Assembly: GCF_002240035.1 (NCBI RefSeq)
Contig: NZ_CP016397.1
Location: 1,160,001 to 1,224,000, forward strand
DNA from: Legionella clemsonensis
GTDB lineage: Bacteria; Pseudomonadota; Gammaproteobacteria; Legionellales; Legionellaceae
Direction: 5' to 3'
Length of the DNA stretch: 64,000 bases
Shown here: positions 33,838 to 43,600 of the stretch, piece by piece
Layout: each line of letters begins with the position of its first letter
Numbering within the stretch: position 1 is the stretch's first letter
Notes under the pieces: generated by a model
The model's database searches: none
What the model was told of the DNA's origin: nothing
What the model saw: only the letters and a program-made list of their open reading frames with translations
Program-made: the position numbers and the translations under genes

Positions 33838-35469
33838 ATGTCTGCTACCAAAAAAGTAATCGCCGAGCGTGTATTGAAACCCAAAAAAAATGATTTGCAA
33901 GAGGATATAACAGCGGGTCTTTTTCTGGATTTTGCCAAAACATTGTTTGCTGAAGAACAAATGCAGGAATTCTTATCTCCTGAACGCCGTTCAGATGGTC
34001 GTTACGTGACCAGCGAAGCTACTCTTGATAAATATATCGATCTCCGTATTTTTCGCGAGACACAAGTGAAACGCTTTTTGCGCTGGTTAACCACTACGCC
34101 GCCTCTACTCAATAAGCTATTCACCTGGATTTTTATTGCCCAATTGGGAATGAAATTGGCTTATTTTGATCAACAAGAAAATACTGCTCCGGAGAAAATT
34201 TATAAGGAAGGTGAACAGCACGCTCTTACTGAAGGAAAAGATGATACCTTTACTATCCACAACTTAGGTCATGCTACTCAACTCATTCAAACTTCAGGGA
34301 TGAGTATTCTTACTGATCCTGTTTTTGGAAATTTAGCCCCTATTGTTTATCCTGCAATGACAAAAAGTTCAGGATTGGATGTTAAAGCAGATGAATTACC
34401 TCCCATTGATGTTATTCTTATCTCTCATAATCATCGTGATCACGTCGATGTTGATTCACTGAAAAAATTATTAAAAGTTCAGCCCACTTTGTTAGTTCCC
34501 GTCGGTGATGAAAAGTTTTTTAAGTCATTGGGGTTTAAAAATGTTGTCGCTTTTGAATGGCACGAGCAAATAACACTGACTTCTAAAACGAATAAGAAAG
34601 TAACTTTTTGCAGTGTTCCAGCTGATCATCGTTCCGGACGCCACGGTCATGATTCGCATCAATCACTGGTGACTGGATGGACTGTCAGTCCTAAAGACAG
34701 ACAAGAGATTCTCTATTTTGCAGGAGACACAGCAAGAATCAACGATGTACGGATGAAAGGCTTGGCTCTCGACATTTATCAACTCTATCAAAATAAAAAG
34801 AACATAGAACCTGGAGAACTTCCGCGAATTATTAATATGGAACCGGGAGGACCCAATTATACGAGAAAGGACATGCTCCCAACCCATCAATCCGCGGTAG
34901 ACAGTATTATCTCTTCTTTTCGATTGGCTTTTGCGCTAGAGGAAATAAGTGCCCATGATAAGTCTGTTGAAAAAAAGATTTCAGCCTCGGAATGGTTAGA
35001 TAGTACCGCTACTATCTTTATGCATCAAAATAAATTTGAACTAGGACCAGATCGTTTTAATGAGAATTATTTTATCTTTACACGTTTATGCAGTTACTTA
35101 AAAATGAGCGATGAAGAACTCGCTAAACAACAGGAGAAACAAGAAAGTAAGAGTGCTTCGTGGAGTTTATTTCATCGACGAAAAGATTTCATCATTGATG
35201 GTGCGAAAGAGTTAAAAGAATTTGCAAAACAACTATGGCCTGCAGAAAATGAACTAAAACAACGCGATAAACTCATTGAATTTATTGAAGCACGCACGCA
35301 TTTCCCGTTAATCAGAGAAAAGTTGACTTCAGATGCTCCTTACGTTCGTTTGGGAGAGAAATCAAGCATTGCTCCCGATACTTGGGATAAGACAAAAGAG
35401 AAATGGAAAGGGGCGAAAAAAAGCGATCTAATAGACTCAGATTCTAATCCTAATCCTGCCCCTTTTTAA
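33838..35469 (+). CDS. NAPE-PLD-like metallo-beta-lactamase-fold hydrolase
   Basis: 543 residues. A leading helical region (1-130) precedes the MBL fold: IHNLGHATQLIQTSGMSILT, the metal motif SHNHRDH (His197, His199, Asp201, His202), VPADHRSGRHGHDSHQSL, FAGDTAR and a late THQS. The arrangement matches N-acyl-phosphatidylethanolamine phospholipase D relatives. The C-terminal 130 residues are helical and not part of the fold. No signal peptide and no clear ribosome site. A cytosolic lipid hydrolase or a translocated effector acting on host membranes are both possible; the extra terminal regions favour the latter slightly. Confidence 0.8.
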   Translation: MSATKKVIAERVLKPKKNDLQEDITAGLFLDFAKTLFAEEQMQEFLSPERRSDGRYVTSEATLDKYIDLRIFRETQVKRFLRWLTTTPPLLNKLFTWIFIAQLGMKLAYFDQQENTAPEKIYKEGEQHALTEGKDDTFTIHNLGHATQLIQTSGMSILTDPVFGNLAPIVYPAMTKSSGLDVKADELPPIDVILISHNHRDHVDVDSLKKLLKVQPTLLVPVGDEKFFKSLGFKNVVAFEWHEQITLTSKTNKKVTFCSVPADHRSGRHGHDSHQSLVTGWTVSPKDRQEILYFAGDTARINDVRMKGLALDIYQLYQNKKNIEPGELPRIINMEPGGPNYTRKDMLPTHQSAVDSIISSFRLAFALEEISAHDKSVEKKISASEWLDSTATIFMHQNKFELGPDRFNENYFIFTRLCSYLKMSDEELAKQQEKQESKSASWSLFHRRKDFIIDGAKELKEFAKQLWPAENELKQRDKLIEFIEARTHFPLIREKLTSDAPYVRLGEKSSIAPDTWDKTKEKWKGAKKSDLIDSDSNPNPAPF

Positions 35470-35804
35470 AGAAGCAGGAAGTTTAGTTGTCTACCTTCCC
35501 ATCCCGCCAGTACCAGCATTAGCCACTTCCACCATCATCTTCCTCTGAGTAGAAATATTTAATTCTGCGCAAGCACTTAAAGATCGACAATAATAGAGTG
35601 AACACCAAAACAACTCTTATTTTCCTTAGCACTCCGATTGTAAAAGTAACTGGTCATTAAGTAACTTTTGAAGTGTGTACGCTATTTAATTATGCATGAA
35701 AAACGATTGTCCTTAATTGTTTGTATTTTGTACAAATATTTAAATAGGTCTATATTAATAATTCAATACTTTATGAAAGAAAAGCCAATAAGGAACACCG
35801 TATA
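35470..35804. other. Intergenic region before the polyketide synthase
   Basis: Holds the promoter of the PKS. A stretch readable on the minus strand without start codon (ending KMMVEVANAGTGGMGR, 35492-35640) might be a relic of a gene end. Otherwise nothing. AAGGAACACC precedes the PKS ATG. Confidence 0.4.
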
Positions 35805-38800
35805 ATGAGAATTGATGATGTAAATGTTACCTTACTAAATTTTCTGAAATATCGTGCTAGAACTAAGCCTAATCACATTGCCTATACTTTCTTAACTGAC
35901 AAGGATCAAAGTACATTACCCAATGCCGAACTTTTACAAAAGGTAATGCAATTTGCCTCACGCCTGTTATTAATAACCTCTAGCGGCTCTAGAGCAGTTT
36001 TATTACTACAACCCAGTCTTGATTATATTATTGCTTTTTTAGGTTGTTTAATGGCAGGGGTCGTCGCAGTACCTGCTTATCCCCCGTCGAACACCCGACA
36101 CACTCATCGTTTACACTCAGTGATAAAAGATGCGCAGGCTGAATTAATAATTACCACTCTGCAGACTAGTGAGCAGTACTCTTTTGAAAATCTGCGATTA
36201 TTTTTAATTGACCAGCCAGAGTCAGTTAGCGTTGATGAGGAAAAATTTCCACGACTTACCCAAAACCAGCTAGCTTTTTTGCAATACACTTCTGGTTCAA
36301 CCGGTAATCCTAAAGGAGTGATGATTAGCCATGGTAATATTCTTGCCAATACAAAAGTTATCACACAGCTTTTAAAAAGAGAGGCAAAGAGAATATGCTC
36401 CTGGTTGCCTCCCTTTCATGATATGGGTTTAATAGGAGGAATTTTGTATCCTCTTACTGTTGATGCACACACTATTTTAATGCCACCTGTCCGATTTTTA
36501 AGAAAGCCTTTTTTATGGTTAAAGACAATTAGTGATTATAAGGTTGATGGTTCACTGGCGCCCAATTTTGCCTATGAATTATGTATTAATACCATCACTG
36601 AAGAAGAAAAGGCTCAACTTGATTTAAGCTGTTGGAAGACAGCGTTAAATGGTGCCGAGCCTGTTAATGCCAAAACTCTGGAAAAATTCTCACAAGCTTT
36701 TGGACATTGTGGATTTAAGTTAGAAAGTTGCTATCCCGCTTATGGCATGGCAGAAACAACGCTGATGGTTACAGGTAAAAAATCAGGAGAAAAAACACGT
36801 GTCTTACACGTCGATAGAGATACTTTAAAGTTTCATCAGGTTAAAATAGTGGACTCTTCACATCCGAATAAAACAAGTATAGTGAGCTGTGGAAGAATTG
36901 ATAAAGCTCATGATATTAAAATTATTAATCCAGAAACAAATGAAATTCTAAGAGATTATGAAATAGGGGAGATTATTATTGCGGGCCCTAGTGTTGCGCA
37001 AGGTTATTGGAACAAACCTGATATAACAGAACAACAATTCGGGTTTAAATTAGCTGGAAGTGGGCAGCAATTTTTGAAAACTGGTGATTTAGGTTTTTTA
37101 GACGAAAAGGGTGAATTGTTTATTACCGGCCGGTTAAAGGATTTGATGATCATTCGCGGCCAAAATTTTTATCCACAAGATCTTGAAGCGATAGTCGCAG
37201 AAGCTCATTCACAATTAATTCCTTCCGGTGCTGCTGCATTTACTTTAGAAGATGAAGATAAAGATGATAATGAACTGGTAATTGTACAAGAGGTTCACCG
37301 GCATGCTAAATGCTTTGACGATATTTTCTCTGCTATTTTAAAACGCTGCTCTGAAGAATTTTCAATTTTACCCGCACAAATTGTTTTGATTCAACAATCG
37401 ACATTACCTAGAACTTCCAGTGGCAAAGTACAGCGAAATTTTTGTAAACAAGCATTACTTAATCAGGAGTTAAAAGTTATTGCGCAATGGTTTACAGGTA
37501 AAGAAAATGATTCTCAACACGAATTTTCTGAACAAGGAGATGATTTACAATCATGGATGAAACATTGGTTTGCCTCAGAATTAAAAATTAATGAACATCA
37601 GATTAAATCAACTGTGAATTTTGTACACTATGGGATTGATTCACTGAAGGCGGTACGTTTTTGTGCAGCCCTTGAGGAAAAACTTAATCAAACCATCAAT
37701 CCAAGCTTGCTTTGGACTTATTCAACCATCGAACAACTGGCCAATTATCTCCTAGGAAATATTGCTGAAAAAAAGCATGTACAGCCTCAGGATTATGTAT
37801 TTGAACCCATTGCTATTGTTGGTATGAGTTGCCGATTTCCAGGTCAAGCGGATAGTCCGGACGCATTTTGGCAATTATTAGAAGCTGGTGTGGATGGGAT
37901 TACTGACGTTCCTGGCGAGCGCTGGGATATTAATGATTACTACGATTCGCGCCCAGCAACCCCTGGAAAAATGATAAGTCGAAAGGGAGGATTTATTGCT
38001 AATGTTGATCAATTCGATGCGGCTTTGTTTAATATTAGTTCAAGTGAAGCAGAGGCCATGGATCCTCAACATCGCCTATTACTTGAATTAACTTGGGAAG
38101 CATTAGAATACGGTGGTATAGCGCCTTTATCACTCTCTGACACTAACAGTGGGGTATTTATTGGTATTTCTTCTAATGATTATAGTCATCTCAGTTCGCA
38201 TCTTTCACTGGAGGAAGCAAATGGATTTTATGGCTTGGGTAATGCCCATAGTGCTGCCGCAGGCAGGATAGCTTATTTTTTTGGTACCCGCGGTCAAACA
38301 TTGGCTGTAGATACCGCATGTTCTTCATCGTTAGTGGCTGTTTTCAATGCCTGTCAGGATTTACAAACTAAAGATTGTGATTTAGCCATTGCTGGTGGTG
38401 TAAATCTTATCCTTGATCCTTCTCTAAGCATTAGCTTTTCCCAGGCTGGAATGCTTTCTCCTGACGGAAAATGTCAGGTGTTTGATGCGAATGCAAATGG
38501 TTATGTTCGTGGTGAAGGAGGAGGGGTTATTATTCTCAAACGTTTATGCGATGCAGAGCGTGATGGAAACAGAATTTTAGCGGTCATCAAAAGTGCAGTG
38601 GTGAATAGTGATGGTCATAGTAATGGAATTACTGCCCCTAGTCCTCTTGCGCAAAGGGAATTAATAGCCAAGGCAATTCATTCCGCAGGATTAACTGCGG
38701 ATGCCATTAGTTATGTTGAGACACATGGTACAGGTACTCGTTTAGGAGATCCCATCGAATTTAATGCACTAAAAGATGTTTTTGCTACAAATTCAAGAGA

Positions 38801-39653
38801 AAATTCCTTGTGTATCGGGTCGGTAAAAACGAATATTGGTCATCTTGAAGCAGCAGCAGGAATAGCTGGACTTATTAAAACCATTTTGATGTTGCAACAT
38901 AAAAAAATTCCTGCCAATTTACATTTTAAACAAGTAAACCCACTTATTGACCTAACCACGATTCCTGCACAAGTACCTGTGCATCTGGAGTCTTGGAAAA
39001 CCTCTGAGCATTATCCCATTCGTTATGCAGGGATTAGTTCATTTGGATTTACCGGCACTAATGCCCATTTAATATTGGCAGAAGCGCCAACCTTAGAAAA
39101 AGCACCGCTAGTGAAAACGATAGAGCGGCCAATTCATATTCTTACGCTTTCTGCGCATTCACCAGAGGCTTTAAATGATCAGCGTCATCAATTATTAAGG
39201 TTTATTGAACAGGAAAAAGTGTTTAATTTGGCAGATTTCTGTCACAGTTTAAATACAGAAAGAAGCCAATTGAATTACAAACTGGCGGTGTGCTGCAAAA
39301 CAGTAGAGGAGTTAAAAAGTCAACTGGAAACAGCTTCTAGTGAGCCACTTACATGGTACGACTTTAAAAAAATTGCTTTTCTATTCACCGGAATGGGATC
39401 GCAGTATTCACAAATGGGCTGCGAACTCTACCACACTCACCCGCTCTTTAAAGCGGAAGTGGATTATTGTTGCCAACTGGTTAGTAATTTTTTACCAGAG
39501 TCTTTGCAAGAAATCATGTTTAATCCGCAAAAAAGTGGATTACTTAAGGAGACGCAATATGCTCAACCCGCATTATTTATTCTTGAGTATGCTTTAGCAC
39601 AATTATGGATGAGTTGGGGGTTAAACCAACAGCTGTCATTGGCCATAGTTTAG
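35805..39653 (+). CDS. Polyketide synthase, part 1: FAAL-ACP-KS-AT (N-terminal part)
   Basis: 1282 residues. Residues 1-570 are a fatty acyl-AMP ligase (LQYTSGSTGNPKGVMISHGN; LESCYPAYGMAETTLMVTG; TGRLKDLMIIRGQNFYPQDL). An acyl carrier domain follows with GIDSLKAV near 615. The ketosynthase spans about 660-1090 with DTACSSS (Cys839), THGTGTRLGDP and KTNIGHLEAAAG. An acyltransferase begins near 1190 (AFLFTGMGSQYSQMG) and breaks off in LWMSWG-LNQQLSLAIV just before the active-site GHSLGEY, which is in the next frame. A one-base indel in GGGGG at 39616-39620 explains this. The FAAL would load a fatty acid as acyl-AMP onto the ACP for extension. Same unit as the next entry. Confidence 0.9.
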   Translation: MRIDDVNVTLLNFLKYRARTKPNHIAYTFLTDKDQSTLPNAELLQKVMQFASRLLLITSSGSRAVLLLQPSLDYIIAFLGCLMAGVVAVPAYPPSNTRHTHRLHSVIKDAQAELIITTLQTSEQYSFENLRLFLIDQPESVSVDEEKFPRLTQNQLAFLQYTSGSTGNPKGVMISHGNILANTKVITQLLKREAKRICSWLPPFHDMGLIGGILYPLTVDAHTILMPPVRFLRKPFLWLKTISDYKVDGSLAPNFAYELCINTITEEEKAQLDLSCWKTALNGAEPVNAKTLEKFSQAFGHCGFKLESCYPAYGMAETTLMVTGKKSGEKTRVLHVDRDTLKFHQVKIVDSSHPNKTSIVSCGRIDKAHDIKIINPETNEILRDYEIGEIIIAGPSVAQGYWNKPDITEQQFGFKLAGSGQQFLKTGDLGFLDEKGELFITGRLKDLMIIRGQNFYPQDLEAIVAEAHSQLIPSGAAAFTLEDEDKDDNELVIVQEVHRHAKCFDDIFSAILKRCSEEFSILPAQIVLIQQSTLPRTSSGKVQRNFCKQALLNQELKVIAQWFTGKENDSQHEFSEQGDDLQSWMKHWFASELKINEHQIKSTVNFVHYGIDSLKAVRFCAALEEKLNQTINPSLLWTYSTIEQLANYLLGNIAEKKHVQPQDYVFEPIAIVGMSCRFPGQADSPDAFWQLLEAGVDGITDVPGERWDINDYYDSRPATPGKMISRKGGFIANVDQFDAALFNISSSEAEAMDPQHRLLLELTWEALEYGGIAPLSLSDTNSGVFIGISSNDYSHLSSHLSLEEANGFYGLGNAHSAAAGRIAYFFGTRGQTLAVDTACSSSLVAVFNACQDLQTKDCDLAIAGGVNLILDPSLSISFSQAGMLSPDGKCQVFDANANGYVRGEGGGVIILKRLCDAERDGNRILAVIKSAVVNSDGHSNGITAPSPLAQRELIAKAIHSAGLTADAISYVETHGTGTRLGDPIEFNALKDVFATNSRENSLCIGSVKTNIGHLEAAAGIAGLIKTILMLQHKKIPANLHFKQVNPLIDLTTIPAQVPVHLESWKTSEHYPIRYAGISSFGFTGTNAHLILAEAPTLEKAPLVKTIERPIHILTLSAHSPEALNDQRHQLLRFIEQEKVFNLADFCHSLNTERSQLNYKLAVCCKTVEELKSQLETASSEPLTWYDFKKIAFLFTGMGSQYSQMGCELYHTHPLFKAEVDYCCQLVSNFLPESLQEIMFNPQKSGLLKETQYAQPALFILEYALAQLWMSWGLNQQLSLAIV

Positions 39654-42600
39654 GTGAGTATGTAGCTGCAACAGTTGCAGGCATGATGTCGCTGGAAGAC
39701 GGGTTAAAATTAATTGTTTGGCGTGCAAAGCTTATGCAAATGCAGAAGCAGGGGGCAATGTTGGCGGTTGCTGTCAATCATGACAAAGCAAAAGTTTTAT
39801 TAAAAACGATCCAGGATGAAATGTCTGACAGCATTTTAGCAATTGCAGCTATAAATAGCCCAACACAAGTGGTTTTTTCAGGGGAAAAACATGCAGTGGA
39901 GTGTTTGGAAATTATTTGTCAGTCACAACAGATTAAGACAACCGCACTTGATGTCTCTCATGCTTTTCATTCAGAATTAATGCAGCCAATGATTGAAGAA
40001 TTTACTCAACTGGCAAATTCAATAACCTATCATAAGCCAAGAATACCAGTGATTTCGAATGTTACTGGAGAAGCACTTACAACAATTGATGCCAATTATT
40101 GGGCTAAACATGTTCTTGCTACTGTTAATTTTAGTGCAGGTATTAATTATTTATTAAAAAAAGATTATCGCATTTTCTGTGAAATAGGTTCTCAACCGGT
40201 TCTGTTGAGTTTTGCAATGGCGCATCATCCTAATCCAAACGAGGCATTGTGGCTTGCCTCATTGAAAAGACAGCAACAGGATTGGACGGTGCTGGCTGAA
40301 ACACTCATGTCTATCTACTTGTTAGGAGGTCCCATTGAATGGCATTCTTTCGACAAGCCTTATGCTATAAAGTCTTATTCAAAAATTTTACCCACCTATC
40401 CTTTTCAGCGCCAATCCTATTGGCTACCTATTGAGAAGTACAAAAAATCTATTGAAGAGAATCTGTTGGAACGTGCTGTTTATCAAATTGGTTGGGAAGA
40501 ATTGGCTTCTAAAGCGGTTAATGCCAACATAAAATCAGGAAACTGGCTAATTTTTGCTGATGAGCAGAGTATGGACCTTGCCCGTCAGCTTAAATCTGGT
40601 TTTGAAAACATTACAGTAATTAACCCGGGCTCTAGCTATAGTCATACCCAAAATAGTATTACTCTAGACCCTGAAAATTCGACTCATTTTAAGCGTCTGT
40701 TTGGTGAAATAGCTTGTCCTGTAAATGTCATCTATTTATGGGGATGTCAAAAAAATCTTTCCCCCGTAAGTGATAAAAAAATGTTCACCTTTATTAAGCG
40801 TGCCTGTTCTGGTTTGCTTTATTTGGGGCAAGCACTAGGTAATAAAAAGTATATTGATAAAATTATGATCGTTACGCGTGCTGCAGTTTCTCCATTTAGC
40901 AAGAAAAATATGCCATTATCAGCACCTCTGATAGGCATGTGTAAAACCTTAATGATCGAATACCCCGAATTAACCTGTCAGGTCGTCGATTTTGAAGCTG
41001 TTACTCCAGAAAAGGAAGTAACGACTCATTTACTGCAATTAATAGACAATAGTTTTACAGAAGCAATTATTGCTGTTTCTCAGAATGGTTATTATGCACA
41101 ACGTCTTGAACCTTCCTCCCTCAAGGAAGATGGCTCCTGCGAAATTGATGCTAATGCCACTTATCTTGTTACAGGCGGTTTAGGAGGGCTTGGATTCATT
41201 TTAAGTCAATGGTTGATTACGCAGGGGGCGCGATATATTGCATTGTTAGGGCGTCGAGAGCTGAAAGATGTCAAAGAGCAGTTGGAAGCTTTAGCACAGG
41301 AAGGGGTTACCGTTGTTTATTTTCAAGCAGATGTTAGTCATTTTGACCAATTGAAAAATACCTTGTTAACTATTCAGCAAACAATGCCTGCCTTAAAGGG
41401 TATTTTTCACACTGCTGGAATATTGGCCGACGGTTTATGGACTAATTTAAGCTGGCAGCAGTTTGCAGATGTTTTTCAGGCAAAGGTGTGTGGATCCTGG
41501 TATTTACATCAATTAGACAGCGAACTTGATCTCAATTTACAGCATTTTATTTTATTTTCTTCAATAAGTGCTTTGTTGGGTTCGGCTGGTCAGGCTAATT
41601 ATGCAGCTGCTAACGCTTTTCTTGATGGATTGGCACACTATCGTCATCAATTAAACCTACCTGCATTAAGCATTAATTTTGGCCCCTGGGAACAAATAGG
41701 AATGACGCTGCATCAAACACAATCCTGGTTAGATGCAGGTCTGCAAAATATTTCTCCATCAGCAGGTATGGCCGCATTAGAAGTGATGATGTCTTCTTCA
41801 GCTGCCCAGCTTAGTTTAATGCCGCATCAGCTGTCCAAAGAAAACCTGGCTGCATTTCCTTTAACTCATAGAAAACTGTTAGCTCGATTAATACAGGCTA
41901 AACTTTCAAGTAAAGACGCAAGACCAGAGCATTGGCAACACTTAATAGGGTTGGAAAGTGAGGAGCAGAAATTTCATATTCAAGAGATATTGCAGGATAC
42001 AGTAAAAAAAGTTTTGGGATTGACAGAAGAGAAGCCAATCAACCCTACGGACACGCTGTTGTCTTTGGGAATGGATTCCTTATTAGTAGTGGATTTATTA
42101 CATAAGTTAAAAACCAGGCTCCCTCCAGAGATAAATTTAACAGCACAATTTCTGCTATTTGAGAATCATTCTATTCAAGCGTTAATTACACTGATTCATC
42201 AACGACTGAGACAGTTAGCAGATAGTGATGGCTCTAATAAAGAGCAGAATTTAGTGCAGGCAACTGATAATCAACTGATACCACTCTCAGTTCAGCAAGT
42301 ACGAATTTGGCGCCATATACAACAACAACCTGATAATCCCGCTTATGTCGTCGCTTATTTTCTTGAGCTTCATGGTTCTGTTGATGCTGACGTTTTAGAA
42401 AAAAGTATTCAGGCGGTTATTAACCGTCATGACATGTTACGTTGTAGTTTTCAGACTTATTTGGAAAATGTTTTTCAATACTGTCATAAAGAGATTTCTT
42501 TTAATTTGGAGCGGCTCGATTTCAGCCATCTTTCTTCTATGGAAAGAACTTTACGTGTTGATGAAGAATTAATGCGAGCCAGTCATCAGCAGTTTGATTT

Positions 42601-43600
42601 AACGCAAGCGCCCTTACTTAAAAGTGCTTTAATTAAATGTACTAATGAGCAGATGGTTTGGGCAATAAGTATCAGTCATTTACTTGCTGATGGGGCGAGT
42701 AGTCTGGTTATCTTACAAGACATATTACATTTTTATCAAATATTTAGTCAGCAACAAAATCACGAAGAAATGCCACCAGCAACCTCTTATCAGGCGTTTA
42801 TCAACTGGCAATTAACCGGGCTTTTGAATGGTAATTCTGCTCGCTATGTTGATTTTTGGTCTAGAAGATTAAAAGATTATAAAGCGCCTTGTTTGCCAGT
42901 TGATAAGTCACGACATGACACATTGCCAAGAACAGGTAGAAAGGAAGTTATTCCTATCACAAGAGAACAACTTAATGCGCTACAGCAAATGGCAAAACAA
43001 AACCAAACAACGATTGCCACGCTATTATTGACTATTTATGGACTTTTGCTTGCCAATATGGCAAGAACGAATCATGCATTTATTACAGTTTTAACTTCAG
43101 GGCGAGATCTAGATGAATTTAAGACAACTGTAGGCAATATTGCCAATGAAGTTCCTATTATTCTTCGTTATGATTCCAAATGCAGCTTTATTGAATTGCT
43201 TCATCACCTACAAAATGACTTTGCTCACTCCCTTCAATACCAATATTTTCAGCCTGAACAAATGGCTGAGCTTGATTTGCCGACACCAGAGACTTCTTTC
43301 GATTTTCAGGTTCTAAAACCGGCACAATTTAATGTTGGATTTACTATAAAACCCCTTTCCTTAAAGCAAACCACTCTACCGCTTTGGGGAAGTAACCCGC
43401 GTAAGTTATCAATGAAGTGGACTTATGAAAGCACTTTAAGCGGATACATAAAATATCGCAGTGATTTATATAAGTCAGAAACTATTACTGATCTTGTTCA
43501 GCAATTCCTACAAGTGCTCGAAGCGGTAATTAAAGAACCAATGATAACTTGTGGAGAACTGGTTACTCTGATGGAGGAAATTAGAGTATGGAAGATTTAG
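39605..43600 (+). CDS. Polyketide synthase, part 2: AT (rest)-KR-ACP-condensation domain
   Basis: 1331 residues. It continues the broken AT: VKPTAVIGHSLGEYVAATVA with the active-site Ser at position 16. A ketoreductase follows near 515-700 (LVTGGLGGLGFILSQ; SSISALLGSAGQANYAAAN). There is no dehydratase or enoylreductase, so a beta-hydroxy product is expected. A second carrier domain has LGMDSLLVVDL near 820. From about 890 to the end is a condensation-type domain with ISHLLADGAS (HxxxDG kept; the preceding His is Ser) and VGNIANEVPI. It may release the chain onto an amine or hydroxyl. No thioesterase is seen. Taken alone its start is an internal Met, so it is not an independent gene. Confidence 0.88.
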   Translation: MDELGVKPTAVIGHSLGEYVAATVAGMMSLEDGLKLIVWRAKLMQMQKQGAMLAVAVNHDKAKVLLKTIQDEMSDSILAIAAINSPTQVVFSGEKHAVECLEIICQSQQIKTTALDVSHAFHSELMQPMIEEFTQLANSITYHKPRIPVISNVTGEALTTIDANYWAKHVLATVNFSAGINYLLKKDYRIFCEIGSQPVLLSFAMAHHPNPNEALWLASLKRQQQDWTVLAETLMSIYLLGGPIEWHSFDKPYAIKSYSKILPTYPFQRQSYWLPIEKYKKSIEENLLERAVYQIGWEELASKAVNANIKSGNWLIFADEQSMDLARQLKSGFENITVINPGSSYSHTQNSITLDPENSTHFKRLFGEIACPVNVIYLWGCQKNLSPVSDKKMFTFIKRACSGLLYLGQALGNKKYIDKIMIVTRAAVSPFSKKNMPLSAPLIGMCKTLMIEYPELTCQVVDFEAVTPEKEVTTHLLQLIDNSFTEAIIAVSQNGYYAQRLEPSSLKEDGSCEIDANATYLVTGGLGGLGFILSQWLITQGARYIALLGRRELKDVKEQLEALAQEGVTVVYFQADVSHFDQLKNTLLTIQQTMPALKGIFHTAGILADGLWTNLSWQQFADVFQAKVCGSWYLHQLDSELDLNLQHFILFSSISALLGSAGQANYAAANAFLDGLAHYRHQLNLPALSINFGPWEQIGMTLHQTQSWLDAGLQNISPSAGMAALEVMMSSSAAQLSLMPHQLSKENLAAFPLTHRKLLARLIQAKLSSKDARPEHWQHLIGLESEEQKFHIQEILQDTVKKVLGLTEEKPINPTDTLLSLGMDSLLVVDLLHKLKTRLPPEINLTAQFLLFENHSIQALITLIHQRLRQLADSDGSNKEQNLVQATDNQLIPLSVQQVRIWRHIQQQPDNPAYVVAYFLELHGSVDADVLEKSIQAVINRHDMLRCSFQTYLENVFQYCHKEISFNLERLDFSHLSSMERTLRVDEELMRASHQQFDLTQAPLLKSALIKCTNEQMVWAISISHLLADGASSLVILQDILHFYQIFSQQQNHEEMPPATSYQAFINWQLTGLLNGNSARYVDFWSRRLKDYKAPCLPVDKSRHDTLPRTGRKEVIPITREQLNALQQMAKQNQTTIATLLLTIYGLLLANMARTNHAFITVLTSGRDLDEFKTTVGNIANEVPIILRYDSKCSFIELLHHLQNDFAHSLQYQYFQPEQMAELDLPTPETSFDFQVLKPAQFNVGFTIKPLSLKQTTLPLWGSNPRKLSMKWTYESTLSGYIKYRSDLYKSETITDLVQQFLQVLEAVIKEPMITCGELVTLMEEIRVWKI

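Noticed and set aside
35492-35640. Minus-strand protein-like stretch ending MVEVANAGTGGMGR
   Set aside because: No start codon and a stop at its left; could be a relic, but nothing identifies it.
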